NCBI RefSeq assembly: GCF_039793925.1
Contig: NZ_JBAMME010000003.1
Location: 1-64,000 of the forward strand
Length of the DNA stretch: 64,000 nt
Direction: 5' to 3'
DNA from: Thermogutta sp039793925
Lineage (GTDB): Bacteria; Planctomycetota; Planctomycetia; Pirellulales; Thermoguttaceae
Positions 37,038 to 45,915 of this stretch are shown piece after piece. Made by a program: the position numbers and the translations under genes. Below the pieces are notes generated by a model, which worked only from the letters and a program-made list of their open reading frames with translations, did no database searches and was not told the origin of the DNA. The number at the start of each line of letters is the position of its first letter. Within the stretch, counting starts at the first letter, position 1.

Positions 37038-37582
37038 GGCGTGGTTACCTCCCGTAGACGCTCGTGCAGATAGTCCCGGCATCGGTTGAAAAATTCGTGA
37101 TACTCGGGCTGCCGGTAGTCTGCAAATGTCCACTCATGGTGCTGCCACCGATGGTGCCGATAAAACAGCGTCACCTCTCCATAAATACCCAAGCCAAGAT
37201 AGATGCGATGGGTAAAGTCCTTCGTTGAGGCCAGCACAAGTTTGCCCAGCGTCAAGTATCCTGGGTCAATGTTGAGCGGACGAGGTTCGGGAAACAATCG
37301 CATCTCTGCATATTCGGTCTCCCAGGAATTCGTCTGAATCTTGATCGCGGGCAACCGGCCGGGATCAATCAAATCCGCCGGCGCGAAGAATACCTTTTTC
37401 AGGTCCGCACCCATGCTCGCCGTGTAGTAGTCCGTGTGAGAAAACGGGAAAGGAGGGCTCTCCAGGGCGAGTGGGCCCCACTCTTCCACCACCTTCTGTC
37501 GCGCCCAGTCGATTGCCGCCGGATGTCGACTGAACACCGCTACCAGCAGCAGCGCCGGATCAGGGGCTTTGGGAACTCCCAT
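37016..37582 (-). CDS. DUF4416 family protein
   Basis: 188 residues. Features I associate with DUF4416: LLLVAVFSRHPAAIDWARQKVVEEWGPLALES, FSHTDYYTASMG, KIQTNSWETEYAEMRLFPEPRPLNIDPGYLTLGKLVLASTKDFTHRIYLGLGIYGEVTLFY, and WTFADYRQPEYHEFF. Function unknown; cytoplasmic. Translationally coupled to the WecA-type gene by a 22-nt overlap. Confidence 0.82.
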   Translation of the reverse strand: MGVPKAPDPALLLVAVFSRHPAAIDWARQKVVEEWGPLALESPPFPFSHTDYYTASMGADLKKVFFAPADLIDPGRLPAIKIQTNSWETEYAEMRLFPEPRPLNIDPGYLTLGKLVLASTKDFTHRIYLGLGIYGEVTLFYRHHRWQHHEWTFADYRQPEYHEFFNRCRDYLHERLREVTTPCGGSSS

Positions 37583-37757
37583 TCTTCTTCTCCTTCATCG
37601 CGCCGGGAAGAGAGCTTTCTTGCTTACGCCGAACCGTCTCGGCCAGCGTTCTTTTGCTTGATTCTACCACGTGCCTTCATTCTAATGAAAACTCCGCCCA
37701 CACTACCGGTCAGGTTTCTCGTGGTTTTCCAGACAGCAACCACCTGAGGGGGTCGCT

Positions 37758-38942
37758 ATGTCGTCTTGCCGCGTGTGGATCTTTTTTGCTCTGGCAGTGC
37801 TTAGTGCCCAACACAGTTGGACGGCCCAACCAAATACCCTGACGGCAAACCATTTTCGCTTCACGGTCGAAAAGGCACCCGACATCGAAAAGTGGTTCGA
37901 TCCTACCGACGCCTGGGGCGGGGCCGATGGCGTCTTCTCCATTCCCCTGGATGCCCACCGACTCCTCTTCACATTCGGCGACACCTTCACAACGCGGCAA
38001 CGGCGCAAAATGGTGAACAATTCCATCGCCATTCTCCGGCTGGAAGGTCGCACGCCTGCGGGTATCGATTTCTTCTTCGGCCAAACTGCCGATGGAGCCG
38101 TCCAATCATTTGCGGTGCCGCAGGACAATCGGGGTGTATTTTGGTTGGCAGCGGGGGTGCGCGACGGGTCGCAACTCCATCTTTTCGCCGCGCATATTGA
38201 ATTGACTTCCCAGGGCGGACCATTCGGTTTTCGGCAAATCGGGGAATCCCTCCTCACAGTGGACAACCCTGACGAATCTCCCCCGCGATGGCAGATCCGG
38301 CAGCAGGAAATCCCCTATTTTCGATCCGACAACCAGGGAAGTACAGTCATCGGTTCGGCAACTCTTGATCCAATGGATGGACCATACATTTATCTTTACG
38401 GTTTCGACGAGGAAAAAACTCCGCTCTTTCCCATCAAACACGCTATCGCAGCACGCGTGGAAAAAGGCCGTATGGAGAAACTTTCCGAGTGGGAGTTTTA
38501 TTGTGGCCCCGCCAAGGCGGGCGAGTCCGACTCGCCTGACGCCCTTCTGACAACTGAACGCTTCTGGACCCACGATTTCGCTCGCGCCACGCGATTGGCC
38601 CGAGAAGTGGCTTCTGAGTACTCCGTTTCGTATCTGCCGGTGCTCCGGGCATATGTGATGGTGTACACCCGTCTAGGTCTCTCGCAGGAAATCGTAATGC
38701 GTTCAGCTCCAACCCCGGTAGGTCCCTGGAGCGCTCCTCTTCTGCTCTATCGCATTCCTGATGTGCCCGAAGACATTAAGGCATTCTTCTACGCGGCAAA
38801 GGCTCATCCTGCGCTGGCCGCCGATGACGAGCTGGTTGTTAGCTACGTGGCCAACTCATTTGACTTTGCGCGACTGGTCCGAAATCCCGATATCTACCGC
38901 CCACGGTTCATTCGGGTGAACTTCACTCCAACGGCAAAATAG
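37758..38942 (+). CDS. Secreted beta-propeller-like protein (DUF5005/DUF4185-like)
   Basis: 394 residues with a signal peptide (CRVWIFFALAVLSAQHSWTA). The N-terminal part WFDPTDAWGGADGVFSIPLDAHRLLFTFGDTF matches the W-G-x-x-D-G-x-x-S-x-x-x ... F-G-D-T-F start of DUF5005/DUF4185-type glycosidase-like propellers. Later blades include GSATLDPMDGPYIYLYGF and VSYLPVLRAYVMVYTRLGLSQEIVMRSAPTPVGPWSAPLLLY. Probably acts on or binds carbohydrate outside the cytoplasm. Catalytic residues cannot be assigned. Confidence 0.65.
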   Translation: MSSCRVWIFFALAVLSAQHSWTAQPNTLTANHFRFTVEKAPDIEKWFDPTDAWGGADGVFSIPLDAHRLLFTFGDTFTTRQRRKMVNNSIAILRLEGRTPAGIDFFFGQTADGAVQSFAVPQDNRGVFWLAAGVRDGSQLHLFAAHIELTSQGGPFGFRQIGESLLTVDNPDESPPRWQIRQQEIPYFRSDNQGSTVIGSATLDPMDGPYIYLYGFDEEKTPLFPIKHAIAARVEKGRMEKLSEWEFYCGPAKAGESDSPDALLTTERFWTHDFARATRLAREVASEYSVSYLPVLRAYVMVYTRLGLSQEIVMRSAPTPVGPWSAPLLLYRIPDVPEDIKAFFYAAKAHPALAADDELVVSYVANSFDFARLVRNPDIYRPRFIRVNFTPTAK

Positions 38943-39248
38943 AGGGTTCGAGCATTGCCGTGTCGGTCACTCGCCAGCCGATGCGCAGGCCCCCAGGAAT
39001 GGGAATATCAAAACCGCTCGCCGATCAGGGATGTTTTTCCGAAAGCTCCTTTCCCTGTAAACTTAAGGAATTGCTTTCAAGGGAGAGACACAGGCACCGA
39101 GCGTAGGCCTGCGGAGTCTGAGACCCCACCATTTAGGGGGGATCACTTAGATCGGGCGGTGTACCCGACAGTCAAGCCTCCTTGCAGGTTGCCCCAATTT
39201 CCGAGATTACGCAAAGGGATCTAACGCGCTGCTAAAGGCCTAGAGACA
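38943..39248. other. Intergenic, nothing recognised
   Basis: About 300 bases ahead of lysS. No convincing promoter pair, T-box leader or hairpin terminator was seen. Confidence 0.4.
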
Positions 39249-40784
39249 ATGGATGAAATGAGCCCTTCGACCAGCAAATCGGAAACCCACCGACCGAAGA
39301 GTCACCTAGAAGCCGCTCGCCGAGAGAAACTCCGTCGCATTATCGAGCTGGGACTGGACCCCTGGGGTGGGCGATTCGACGGGCATAGTCCCATCGCCGC
39401 AATCCGGGCACGCGAGAATGAAATCCGCGTCCTTCCGGCAGGTGAATGTGAGGTCGGCAAACCGCCCGAACTCCAGGGACCGCGGGTCCGCGCGGCCGGT
39501 CGCATCATGTTGCTCCGTCGGGCGGGCAAAATCATGTTCATCGACATCCGTGACTGGAGCGGCAAGATTCAGGTGCTTGTGGGCAAGGCGCAGGTCGGCG
39601 ACAGAAACTGGGAGTTAGCCCAGTGCTTCGATCTCGGTGACATTATCGGTGTCGATGGGGAACTGAAGCGAACTAAGACCGGCGAGCTGACGATTTTCGC
39701 CGATGATCTTCACTTCCTCACGAAATGCATCGAGACGCCACCGGAAAAATGGCATGGTCTGAGCGATCCCGAACTGCGGAACCGCATGCGGTATCTTGAC
39801 CTGACCTACACGGAAGGGGTCATGGAACGGTTCCTCCGCCGAACGCGGATCGTGCAGTCAATCCGCAAAACCCTGGATGAAGAAGGATTCGTGGAAGTCG
39901 AGGGGCCCACTCTTCATGTGGTAGCAGGTGGTGCCGCGGCCCGGCCATTCATTACCCACCATAACGCGCTGGATATCGACCTCTACCTTCGAATCGCCCT
40001 GGAGCTTCACCTCAAGCGACTCCTCGTGGGGGGGATGGAACGCGTGTACGAACTCGGCCGGGTTTACCGCAACGAAGGGATCAGCCCCCGCCACAACCCC
40101 GAGTTCACGATGCTGGAAGCCTACCAGGCTTACGGCGACTACCACACGATGATGGATCTTACGGAAAAGTTGATCGTTCGTGCGATCGAAGCGACGGGCC
40201 AAACCCTCCAGCTTCCTTGGGGAGAGAGTGTCATCGACTTTACACCGCCTTTCCAAAGGAAGACTTACGACGAGCTCCTCGCCGAGCACACGGGCGTCAA
40301 TCCGACCGATCCCTCCTCAATTGCCCAGTTCGCACAATCACATGGGATTGAAGTCACTGGGAAGCATCCTGACGTCGTCAAGAATGAAGTTTTCGAGGAA
40401 TTTGTTCAACCGAAATTGGCAGGTCCAGTCTTCGTGCTTGATTATCCCGCCTCGATTTGCCCGCTCACCAAGCGGAAACGGGGAAATCCCGCCATTGCCG
40501 AGCGATTCGAGCTTTTCGTGGAGGGGATGGAACTTGCCAATGCCTACACGGAGCTTAACGATCCTGACCTCCAAGAAGAACTTTTCTCGCGGCAGCTCGA
40601 GGGACTGCCGGAGGAAGAATCCATGGCAAGGATGGACCGGGATTTCATTCGCGCCCTCCGTTACGGCATGCCTCCCGCCGGCGGGCTGGGAATTGGTATT
40701 GACCGATTGGTCATGTTATTGACAAACTGTCAGAGCATTCGCGAGGTTATTCTGTTCCCACTCTATCGGCCGGAAACGGAATAA
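39249..40784 (+). CDS. lysS: Lysyl-tRNA synthetase, class II
   Basis: 511 residues, normal for LysS. N-terminal OB-fold anticodon-binding domain (VRAAGRIMLLRRAGKIMFIDIRDWSGKIQVLVGK). Class II catalytic core with motif 2 (ELGRVYRNEGISPRHNPEFTMLE) and motif 3 (GGLGIGIDRLVMLLT). Charges tRNA-Lys with lysine in the cytoplasm. ATG 39249 is used; ATG 39258 is a close alternative and neither has a clear Shine-Dalgarno. Followed after 33 nt by the ABC permease gene. Confidence 0.95.
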   Translation: MDEMSPSTSKSETHRPKSHLEAARREKLRRIIELGLDPWGGRFDGHSPIAAIRARENEIRVLPAGECEVGKPPELQGPRVRAAGRIMLLRRAGKIMFIDIRDWSGKIQVLVGKAQVGDRNWELAQCFDLGDIIGVDGELKRTKTGELTIFADDLHFLTKCIETPPEKWHGLSDPELRNRMRYLDLTYTEGVMERFLRRTRIVQSIRKTLDEEGFVEVEGPTLHVVAGGAAARPFITHHNALDIDLYLRIALELHLKRLLVGGMERVYELGRVYRNEGISPRHNPEFTMLEAYQAYGDYHTMMDLTEKLIVRAIEATGQTLQLPWGESVIDFTPPFQRKTYDELLAEHTGVNPTDPSSIAQFAQSHGIEVTGKHPDVVKNEVFEEFVQPKLAGPVFVLDYPASICPLTKRKRGNPAIAERFELFVEGMELANAYTELNDPDLQEELFSRQLEGLPEEESMARMDRDFIRALRYGMPPAGGLGIGIDRLVMLLTNCQSIREVILFPLYRPETE

Positions 40785-40817
40785 ACCGCGCTCGGCCGTC
40801 ACGGAGGACATTCTTTC

Positions 40818-42344
40818 ATGTATCGCTGGCTGTTGTGTTGGCGGTATCTCCGAACGCGCTACATCGCGCTGGCCTCCATCATCAGTGTCACGCTGGGCGT
40901 GGCCACGATGATCGTGGTCAATAGCGTGATGATGGGATTCACCCACGAGATGGAGAACCGTCTCCACGGCATTCTGTCTGACATCATCTTCCAGTCGCGA
41001 AGTTTGGAGGGCTTCCCCGATCCCGATTGGCACATGGAGCAGATCCGTCGGGTGGCCGGAGACGAGATTGAGGCCATGACCCCAACCGTCGTGGTGCCGG
41101 GAATGCTCAACTATCAAGTGGGCGACACCTGGATGACCCGACCGGTTCAGATCATCGGCATCGATGAAAAAACTCAGGGATTGGTGAGCGATTTCAGCAA
41201 GTATCTCCAGCATCCAGAGAACCGCCGGCAACTTAGTTTCCAACTCCGCGAAGGCGGGTACGACGTGATTGATCACCAGGCTGACGGACCGGCTTTGCCC
41301 CGGGAAGAGATGAGCCTGGCAGGATGGGAACACCGCCGCCGCATGGCTCGCATGAAAAAAATGCTTCTCGAAATCGAGCGGTCTGAGAAGGCCGCGTCGC
41401 AGCAGAGCACAGGACTTCCCACCGATTTGCAAGATCCTTTTGCCCGGGCAGCTCCTCAGGAACCTGCACTACAATTTGATCCCGAAAAGGCGCAATACAC
41501 CGGGGTTATTCTGGGCATTGGGCTGGTGAGCTTTCGTCGCGACGGGCAAGATCACTTCCTCCTATTGCCGGGCGACGATGTGAAACTGACGCTTCCCACA
41601 GTGGGAACACCTCCCAAAATCGTCAGCGACACGTTCACCATTGTGGACATCTACGAAAGCAAGATGAGCGAATACGATTCCAACTTTGCGTTTGTGCCCA
41701 TTCGCGCCCTTCAGCAATTACGGGGCATGGTCGATCCATCCACGGGCAAGGGTTACGTCAACGCGATCAGCATCAAACTGAAACCGGGCTCCGACATGAA
41801 TAAGGTACGTGATAAGCTTCGCGCTGCGTTTGCGCCGCAGTATTACGCCATCGATACCTGGCGCGACAATCAGGGGCCGCTGCTGGCCGCCGTCAGCATG
41901 GAGACAGCTATTCTCAACGTCCTCCTATTTCTCATCATCTGTGTGGCCGGGTTCGGGATCCTCGCCATCTTTTTCATGATTGTCGTCGAAAAGACCCGCG
42001 ATATCGGGATTCTTAAGGCGCTGGGTGCTTCTTCCGGCGGAGTGATGAGCATTTTTCTAGGCTATGGCCTTCTTTTGGGAATGGTGGGTGCGGGTGTGGG
42101 CCTGATCCTGGGGTTGATCTTCATCAGGCACATTAACGAGATCGCGGATTTGCTGGGTCGGATCACCGGTCACCGGGTTTTCGATCCCGACATCTACTAC
42201 TTCTACAAGATTCCCACCATTGTCGATCCATGGACGGTCTGCTGGATTATCTCGGGAGCCATGTTCATTGCCATCCTCGCCAGTATTCTGCCGGCGCTGC
42301 GGGCAGCGCGCTTGCATCCTGTGGAGGCGCTCCGATATGAGTAA
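40818..42344 (+). CDS. LolC/LolE-type ABC transporter permease
   Basis: 508 residues. N-terminal membrane helix (YIALASIISVTLGVATMIVVNSVMMGF), a large extracytoplasmic MacB-PCD-like domain, and three C-terminal helices (AILNVLLFLIICVAGFGILAIFFMIVVEK, IFLGYGLLLGMVGAGVGLILGLIFI, WTVCWIISGAMFIAILASILPALRAARLHPVEALRYE). This is the FtsX/LolCE layout. With the LolD-like ATPase it would release lipoproteins from the inner membrane, or act as a MacB-like exporter. An unusual insertion of about 90 residues (His/Arg/Glu-rich) lies in the periplasmic part. Overlaps the ATPase start by 8 nt. Confidence 0.88.
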   Translation: MYRWLLCWRYLRTRYIALASIISVTLGVATMIVVNSVMMGFTHEMENRLHGILSDIIFQSRSLEGFPDPDWHMEQIRRVAGDEIEAMTPTVVVPGMLNYQVGDTWMTRPVQIIGIDEKTQGLVSDFSKYLQHPENRRQLSFQLREGGYDVIDHQADGPALPREEMSLAGWEHRRRMARMKKMLLEIERSEKAASQQSTGLPTDLQDPFARAAPQEPALQFDPEKAQYTGVILGIGLVSFRRDGQDHFLLLPGDDVKLTLPTVGTPPKIVSDTFTIVDIYESKMSEYDSNFAFVPIRALQQLRGMVDPSTGKGYVNAISIKLKPGSDMNKVRDKLRAAFAPQYYAIDTWRDNQGPLLAAVSMETAILNVLLFLIICVAGFGILAIFFMIVVEKTRDIGILKALGASSGGVMSIFLGYGLLLGMVGAGVGLILGLIFIRHINEIADLLGRITGHRVFDPDIYYFYKIPTIVDPWTVCWIISGAMFIAILASILPALRAARLHPVEALRYE

Positions 42345-43227
42345 GACATTTTCCCTGTTCCGCGCGCGACAAAATCCAACCCGGCGGGTTTCTCCCGAAG
42401 AGAAGGCTCCGGCCTCGGCAAACGGTCACATGGAGCTAGCTGGCCCCCACTTCGTTTCGTCTCACAGCAACAGCAGCCCCTACCCGGCTGGCCGAACAAC
42501 CGATCACACCTCCACTCTTTCAGGGATTCTCTCGGCTTGTGGAATCACCAAGACGTATCGAAAAGCGGCTGTGGAGATTCCCGTCCTCAAAGGGGTGAAC
42601 CTGTCTGTCCAGGCGGGAGAGTTCCTTGCAATTGTCGGGCAAAGCGGCTCCGGCAAGAGCACGCTTCTCCATCTGCTGGGACTGCTCGATCGACCTGACG
42701 AGGGGACCATCAGCCTGGAAGGCCAACGGATCGATAACTTGCCCGCCTTCGCCCGCGACCAGCTTCGCAACCGCACTTTCGGCATGGTTTTCCAGTTCTA
42801 TCATCTTCTGCCGGAACTCTCCACGCTCGAAAATGTCATGATTCCTCTGATGATCGGCCAGAGTGTCTGGCAGTACTGGCGGCACCGCCGAGAGAACATC
42901 CGCCGCGCGAAAGAAATCCTCGAACTCGTGGGTCTTAGCCATCGATTGAAACACCGACCGCGGGAGCTGTCGGGTGGAGAACTTCAGCGGGCGGCCATTG
43001 CCCGAGCACTGGTCAATCAGCCGCGAATTCTGCTGGCCGACGAACCCACCGGTAATCTGGACCCCGCTACTGGCCGGGAAATTCTCCGTCTGATCCAAAA
43101 CCTCAACCGCCAGGTGGGACTGACGATTATCATGGTGACTCACGATCACACCGTGGCGGAGATGGCCGACCGGGTCGTCTCTCTGGTGGATGGCCGGATC
43201 ACTCATCAAGATTGTCCCGGTGCCTGA
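42337..43227 (+). CDS. LolD-type ABC transporter ATPase
   Basis: 296 residues from ATG 42337, which overlaps the permease stop (ATGAGTAA). The first 65 residues are a polar extension not typical of LolD. The ABC domain follows: Walker A GQSGSGKST, Q-loop GMVFQFYHLLPELSTLENVMIPL, signature LSGGELQRAAIARAL, Walker B ILLADEPTGNLD, and H-loop MVTHDHTVAEMADR. Energises the adjacent permease on the cytoplasmic face. Confidence 0.93.
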   Translation: MSKTFSLFRARQNPTRRVSPEEKAPASANGHMELAGPHFVSSHSNSSPYPAGRTTDHTSTLSGILSACGITKTYRKAAVEIPVLKGVNLSVQAGEFLAIVGQSGSGKSTLLHLLGLLDRPDEGTISLEGQRIDNLPAFARDQLRNRTFGMVFQFYHLLPELSTLENVMIPLMIGQSVWQYWRHRRENIRRAKEILELVGLSHRLKHRPRELSGGELQRAAIARALVNQPRILLADEPTGNLDPATGREILRLIQNLNRQVGLTIIMVTHDHTVAEMADRVVSLVDGRITHQDCPGA

Positions 43228-43494
43228 CCCGTAAGGGCCCCTATCTCCTGTCATTGAGCGCTGCATACGGTGGCACCTCCTCCAGCGCGGGAGCAATCAG
43301 CTCCGACTCTCGGCAACACCTCCCCTGAGCATCGGTTCTGGCGTTCGAAAAGCGGAGGCAATCAGCCCGCACCTCATGGGCCAGTTCCTGAAGGTTAAAA
43401 TTGTCGAGATTAGGATGTCGCTTTCGGGCCGGTTAGCCCAAGCGTTCCTTCGGCCTTGAAATGCCGGGAAACGGGCTGTCCTTTTAGAGAAGCG

Positions 43495-44034
43495 TCAGGA
43501 AGATTCGGATTGAGATGAGGATTCGGCGTCAGAGTCGGCGCGGATGGCCTCGGGAGAGAGCGGGACGCCAAGGATGACGCCTTCGCACACCAGGTTTTGC
43601 CGAACAAAGCACTGAAATTCACAGGTCATCATCGTGCTGCGGACTTTGAGAAGTCGGGCCACGATGACAAAGCGCTCCCCCGGCCGGACCACCCCCCGAA
43701 AGCGCACGTCCTGAAGTCCTCCAAATCCCACCATGGGAGACTTCATGAGCTTATATTTCATGGTGTAATAACTGGCGAGCTGGGCGGCTGCCTCGCACAT
43801 GATGACGCCGGGCATAATCGGCATCCCGGGGAAGTGCCCACGGATCCAAAACTCGTCCGGACCGAGGTCTTTGTACCCCACACAGATCGCCCGTTCCGGG
43901 TCCTCGTAACAGATCGCCGTCAACTGTTCCATCTCATACCGCTGGGGATTGTATTTGCGGATTTCTTCGATGTCGGCGATGACCCGACTGGTGTCGATCT
44001 CTGCAGGGTCAAGAATCAACGGTTTCTTGGGCAC
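43495..44034 (-). CDS. FabZ-like 3-hydroxyacyl-ACP dehydratase
   Basis: 179 residues with a hotdog fold. The FabZ catalytic segment reads GHFPGMPIMPGVIMCEAAAQLASYY, with His in GHFPG and Glu in the CEAAAQ helix. Then VGFGGLQDVRFRGVVRPGERFVIVARLLKVR. FabZ dehydrates 3-hydroxyacyl-ACP in fatty acid elongation. It is longer than typical FabZ by an N-terminal 40 residues and a Ser/Asp tail. With no other fab gene nearby it could be a paralogue for a specialised lipid. Confidence 0.85.
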   Translation of the reverse strand: MPKKPLILDPAEIDTSRVIADIEEIRKYNPQRYEMEQLTAICYEDPERAICVGYKDLGPDEFWIRGHFPGMPIMPGVIMCEAAAQLASYYTMKYKLMKSPMVGFGGLQDVRFRGVVRPGERFVIVARLLKVRSTMMTCEFQCFVRQNLVCEGVILGVPLSPEAIRADSDAESSSQSESS

Positions 44035-44208
44035 AGTCAGCTCCTTAACGCCTTGCGCACCGAAACTGTTCCGCCGAGCGTTCCTTCATCGCACCCCTAT
44101 CGCTGGAAAATGTGAGCGGAGACCGATTGAGCCTCGCGGTCTGCCCGGCGTCCACAAGTGCCCGGACGTGATCTTATCGGAAATCACGGCCGGACACCGA
44201 CCGAGCGA

Positions 44209-44307
44209 TCACGTTCGGACAACCCAGCGTTTTGCCCGACGCGCCTTCGAGTTGGCAGGCCGCCGACCGTGGTTCGCCTTCTTGATCTGACGATGCGGTT
44301 TTGCCAT
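44209..44307 (-). CDS. 32-residue basic protein, ribosome-associated-like
   Basis: ATG 44307 has AGAGGA 7 bases upstream; TGA ends at 44209. The peptide (MAKPHRQIKKANHGRRPANS, then KARRAKRWVVRT) is Lys/Arg/His-rich with a KxANHGxRPANxKARxAKR-type pattern typical of tiny ribosomal proteins. I recall similar peptides in other planctomycetes but cannot name a family. It lies 174 nt downstream of the start-side of the FabZ-like gene, on the same strand. Probably rRNA-binding (inference). Confidence 0.6.
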   Translation of the reverse strand: MAKPHRQIKKANHGRRPANSKARRAKRWVVRT

Positions 44308-44526
44308 AGGAGTATCCTCTTTATCAGTGAAAAATTGACAACCCCATCCGCCGATTCGAACTGGAAAATGAAAAACCCTCTGGTTTTTTATCACAAATTA
44401 CGGAAGTCACGGTAGAACACGGTAGAAACAGTCATCCAACGGGGTGGCTACCACCGGCCCGAAACTGGGCCCGGCAGGCAATCGCGGAGCACCACCACCT
44501 GGAACCTTTAGTTTAGCCGACTCTCT

Positions 44527-45915
44527 CTATTCTGTGAAGGCAACAGGCGAGCGAAGCCGGGCATTCTGGGGAATGTCGGCAACGTCGCGTGACGACTCGC
44601 GAACTGCCAGGCCAATCATCAGAAAGAGCACGGCGTTCACATCCAGAATGATGGAAACATCGTGGAAAAGCCCATTGACCACGTAGGCGACAACGGCCAC
44701 CAGTGCCAGGAAGCTCATCGGTCGAGCAGGATTTCCCCAGTGTCGCCGAAGCACTTCTGCTGACGCGGCGAGAAAACATCCAAACAACCCCAGGCCGATG
44801 AGACCCGTCTCCACCAGAAGGGACAGAAACACGTTGTGCTGAGTGTATGGCTTGGCCTGTCGCAAAGGCAGGGGGGCGGTGGGATCTTCCAGGTAGGCGA
44901 GTTTTGCCTGATCATACTGGGCCAGGCCGAATCCAAAAACGGGTCGGTCCTGAAACATCCGCCACGCTGCTGTAGCCAGCAGCGGCCGAAGCTGGACAGA
45001 ACGGGCTGCTTCACCGGCCGAAAGATGGCGGTCGCGTTTCATCTCGCGAAAATAGACGCCCGCCACCAATCCCGCTCCCATGAGCATGAGCAGAGCGGTC
45101 GTCACCCAAGCGGCACGGAAGCGTGAGGGCGTGATCCACGCACCAACCACCACCGCGCACCCTGCGGCAGAAAGCCACACACTCCGCGTGAGGGTGCAGG
45201 CGACGCCCGCGGCGAACAATCCATGCCCCACAAGAAACATCGCCCGCCGGAGAGGCGGTGCCTGCACCGTGAAGACCGTCCAGGCCGTCCACCCGAGGAG
45301 GATGAGGAAGCCATTTGCCACTGGATTGAGCAGGGGGCCCCGGGCTCGCCCAAAAAACTCATCCGTGATCGATGTGTCCGCAATATACCGGGGAAACACC
45401 AGGGCATTCCAACCGAATACTTCCGCCAAACCGGTCAGCGAGAGATAAACACCGAGCACACTGAAGACAACAAGTGTCGCACGTTCATTCCAGGGGGTGA
45501 TTTCGCAGCGCCTTGCCGCCACGTACAAGGTCGCGGGAAAGGCATAGAAGAAAAGCCAGCGGGAAAGCCCACTCGTCCCCCCTGTTAGCAGCAATACACC
45601 CACGGCTGAGATGAGCAAATAAATCACCAGGAGCCCTGCGAAAAGATCAGCGCGAGTGAGACACGACAAATCGGTCCTTCGGCGGAGGAAATCCGCCCCC
45701 AGCGCCACAATGAGTATACCCCACAGAATGCGGTCCAGGCTGAGAGGGAACGGCTTCTCCACATGCCAGAAGAAATAACCCAGGCAGATGGAAGTGAGGA
45801 CCGTGAGGAGAGTCAGTCCATAAAGACCTGTTTTTCGCCACAACACGGCCAACCAGGAGCCGGCGGCGAGCGCGCCCAGTCCGATCAGCGTCACTGTGCC
45901 CAGTTCAGCGGTCAC
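44527..45915 (-). CDS. O-antigen ligase / Wzy-like polysaccharide protein
   Basis: 462 residues with about ten to twelve transmembrane helices from the N-terminus (VTLIGLGALAAGSWLAVLW) on. The Wzy_C/O-antigen ligase segment AAWRMFQDRPVFGFGLAQY...QHNVFLSLLVETGLIGLGLFGCFLAAS is diagnostic: a polar periplasmic loop followed by the H-N-x-x-L-x-x-x-x-E-x-G helix. Ligates or polymerises undecaprenyl-linked glycans on the periplasmic face. Its start overlaps the co-polymerase gene stop by 11 nt. Confidence 0.88.
   Translation of the reverse strand: MTAELGTVTLIGLGALAAGSWLAVLWRKTGLYGLTLLTVLTSICLGYFFWHVEKPFPLSLDRILWGILIVALGADFLRRRTDLSCLTRADLFAGLLVIYLLISAVGVLLLTGGTSGLSRWLFFYAFPATLYVAARRCEITPWNERATLVVFSVLGVYLSLTGLAEVFGWNALVFPRYIADTSITDEFFGRARGPLLNPVANGFLILLGWTAWTVFTVQAPPLRRAMFLVGHGLFAAGVACTLTRSVWLSAAGCAVVVGAWITPSRFRAAWVTTALLMLMGAGLVAGVYFREMKRDRHLSAGEAARSVQLRPLLATAAWRMFQDRPVFGFGLAQYDQAKLAYLEDPTAPLPLRQAKPYTQHNVFLSLLVETGLIGLGLFGCFLAASAEVLRRHWGNPARPMSFLALVAVVAYVVNGLFHDVSIILDVNAVLFLMIGLAVRESSRDVADIPQNARLRSPVAFTE

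Noticed and set aside
42520..43296. 258-codon minus-strand frame
   Set aside because: Antisense of the LolD-type ATPase.
44371..44400. Hairpin AAAACC-CTCT-GGTTTT with T-run
   Set aside because: Stem has only two G-C pairs and no plus-strand gene ends just before it; too weak to call a terminator.
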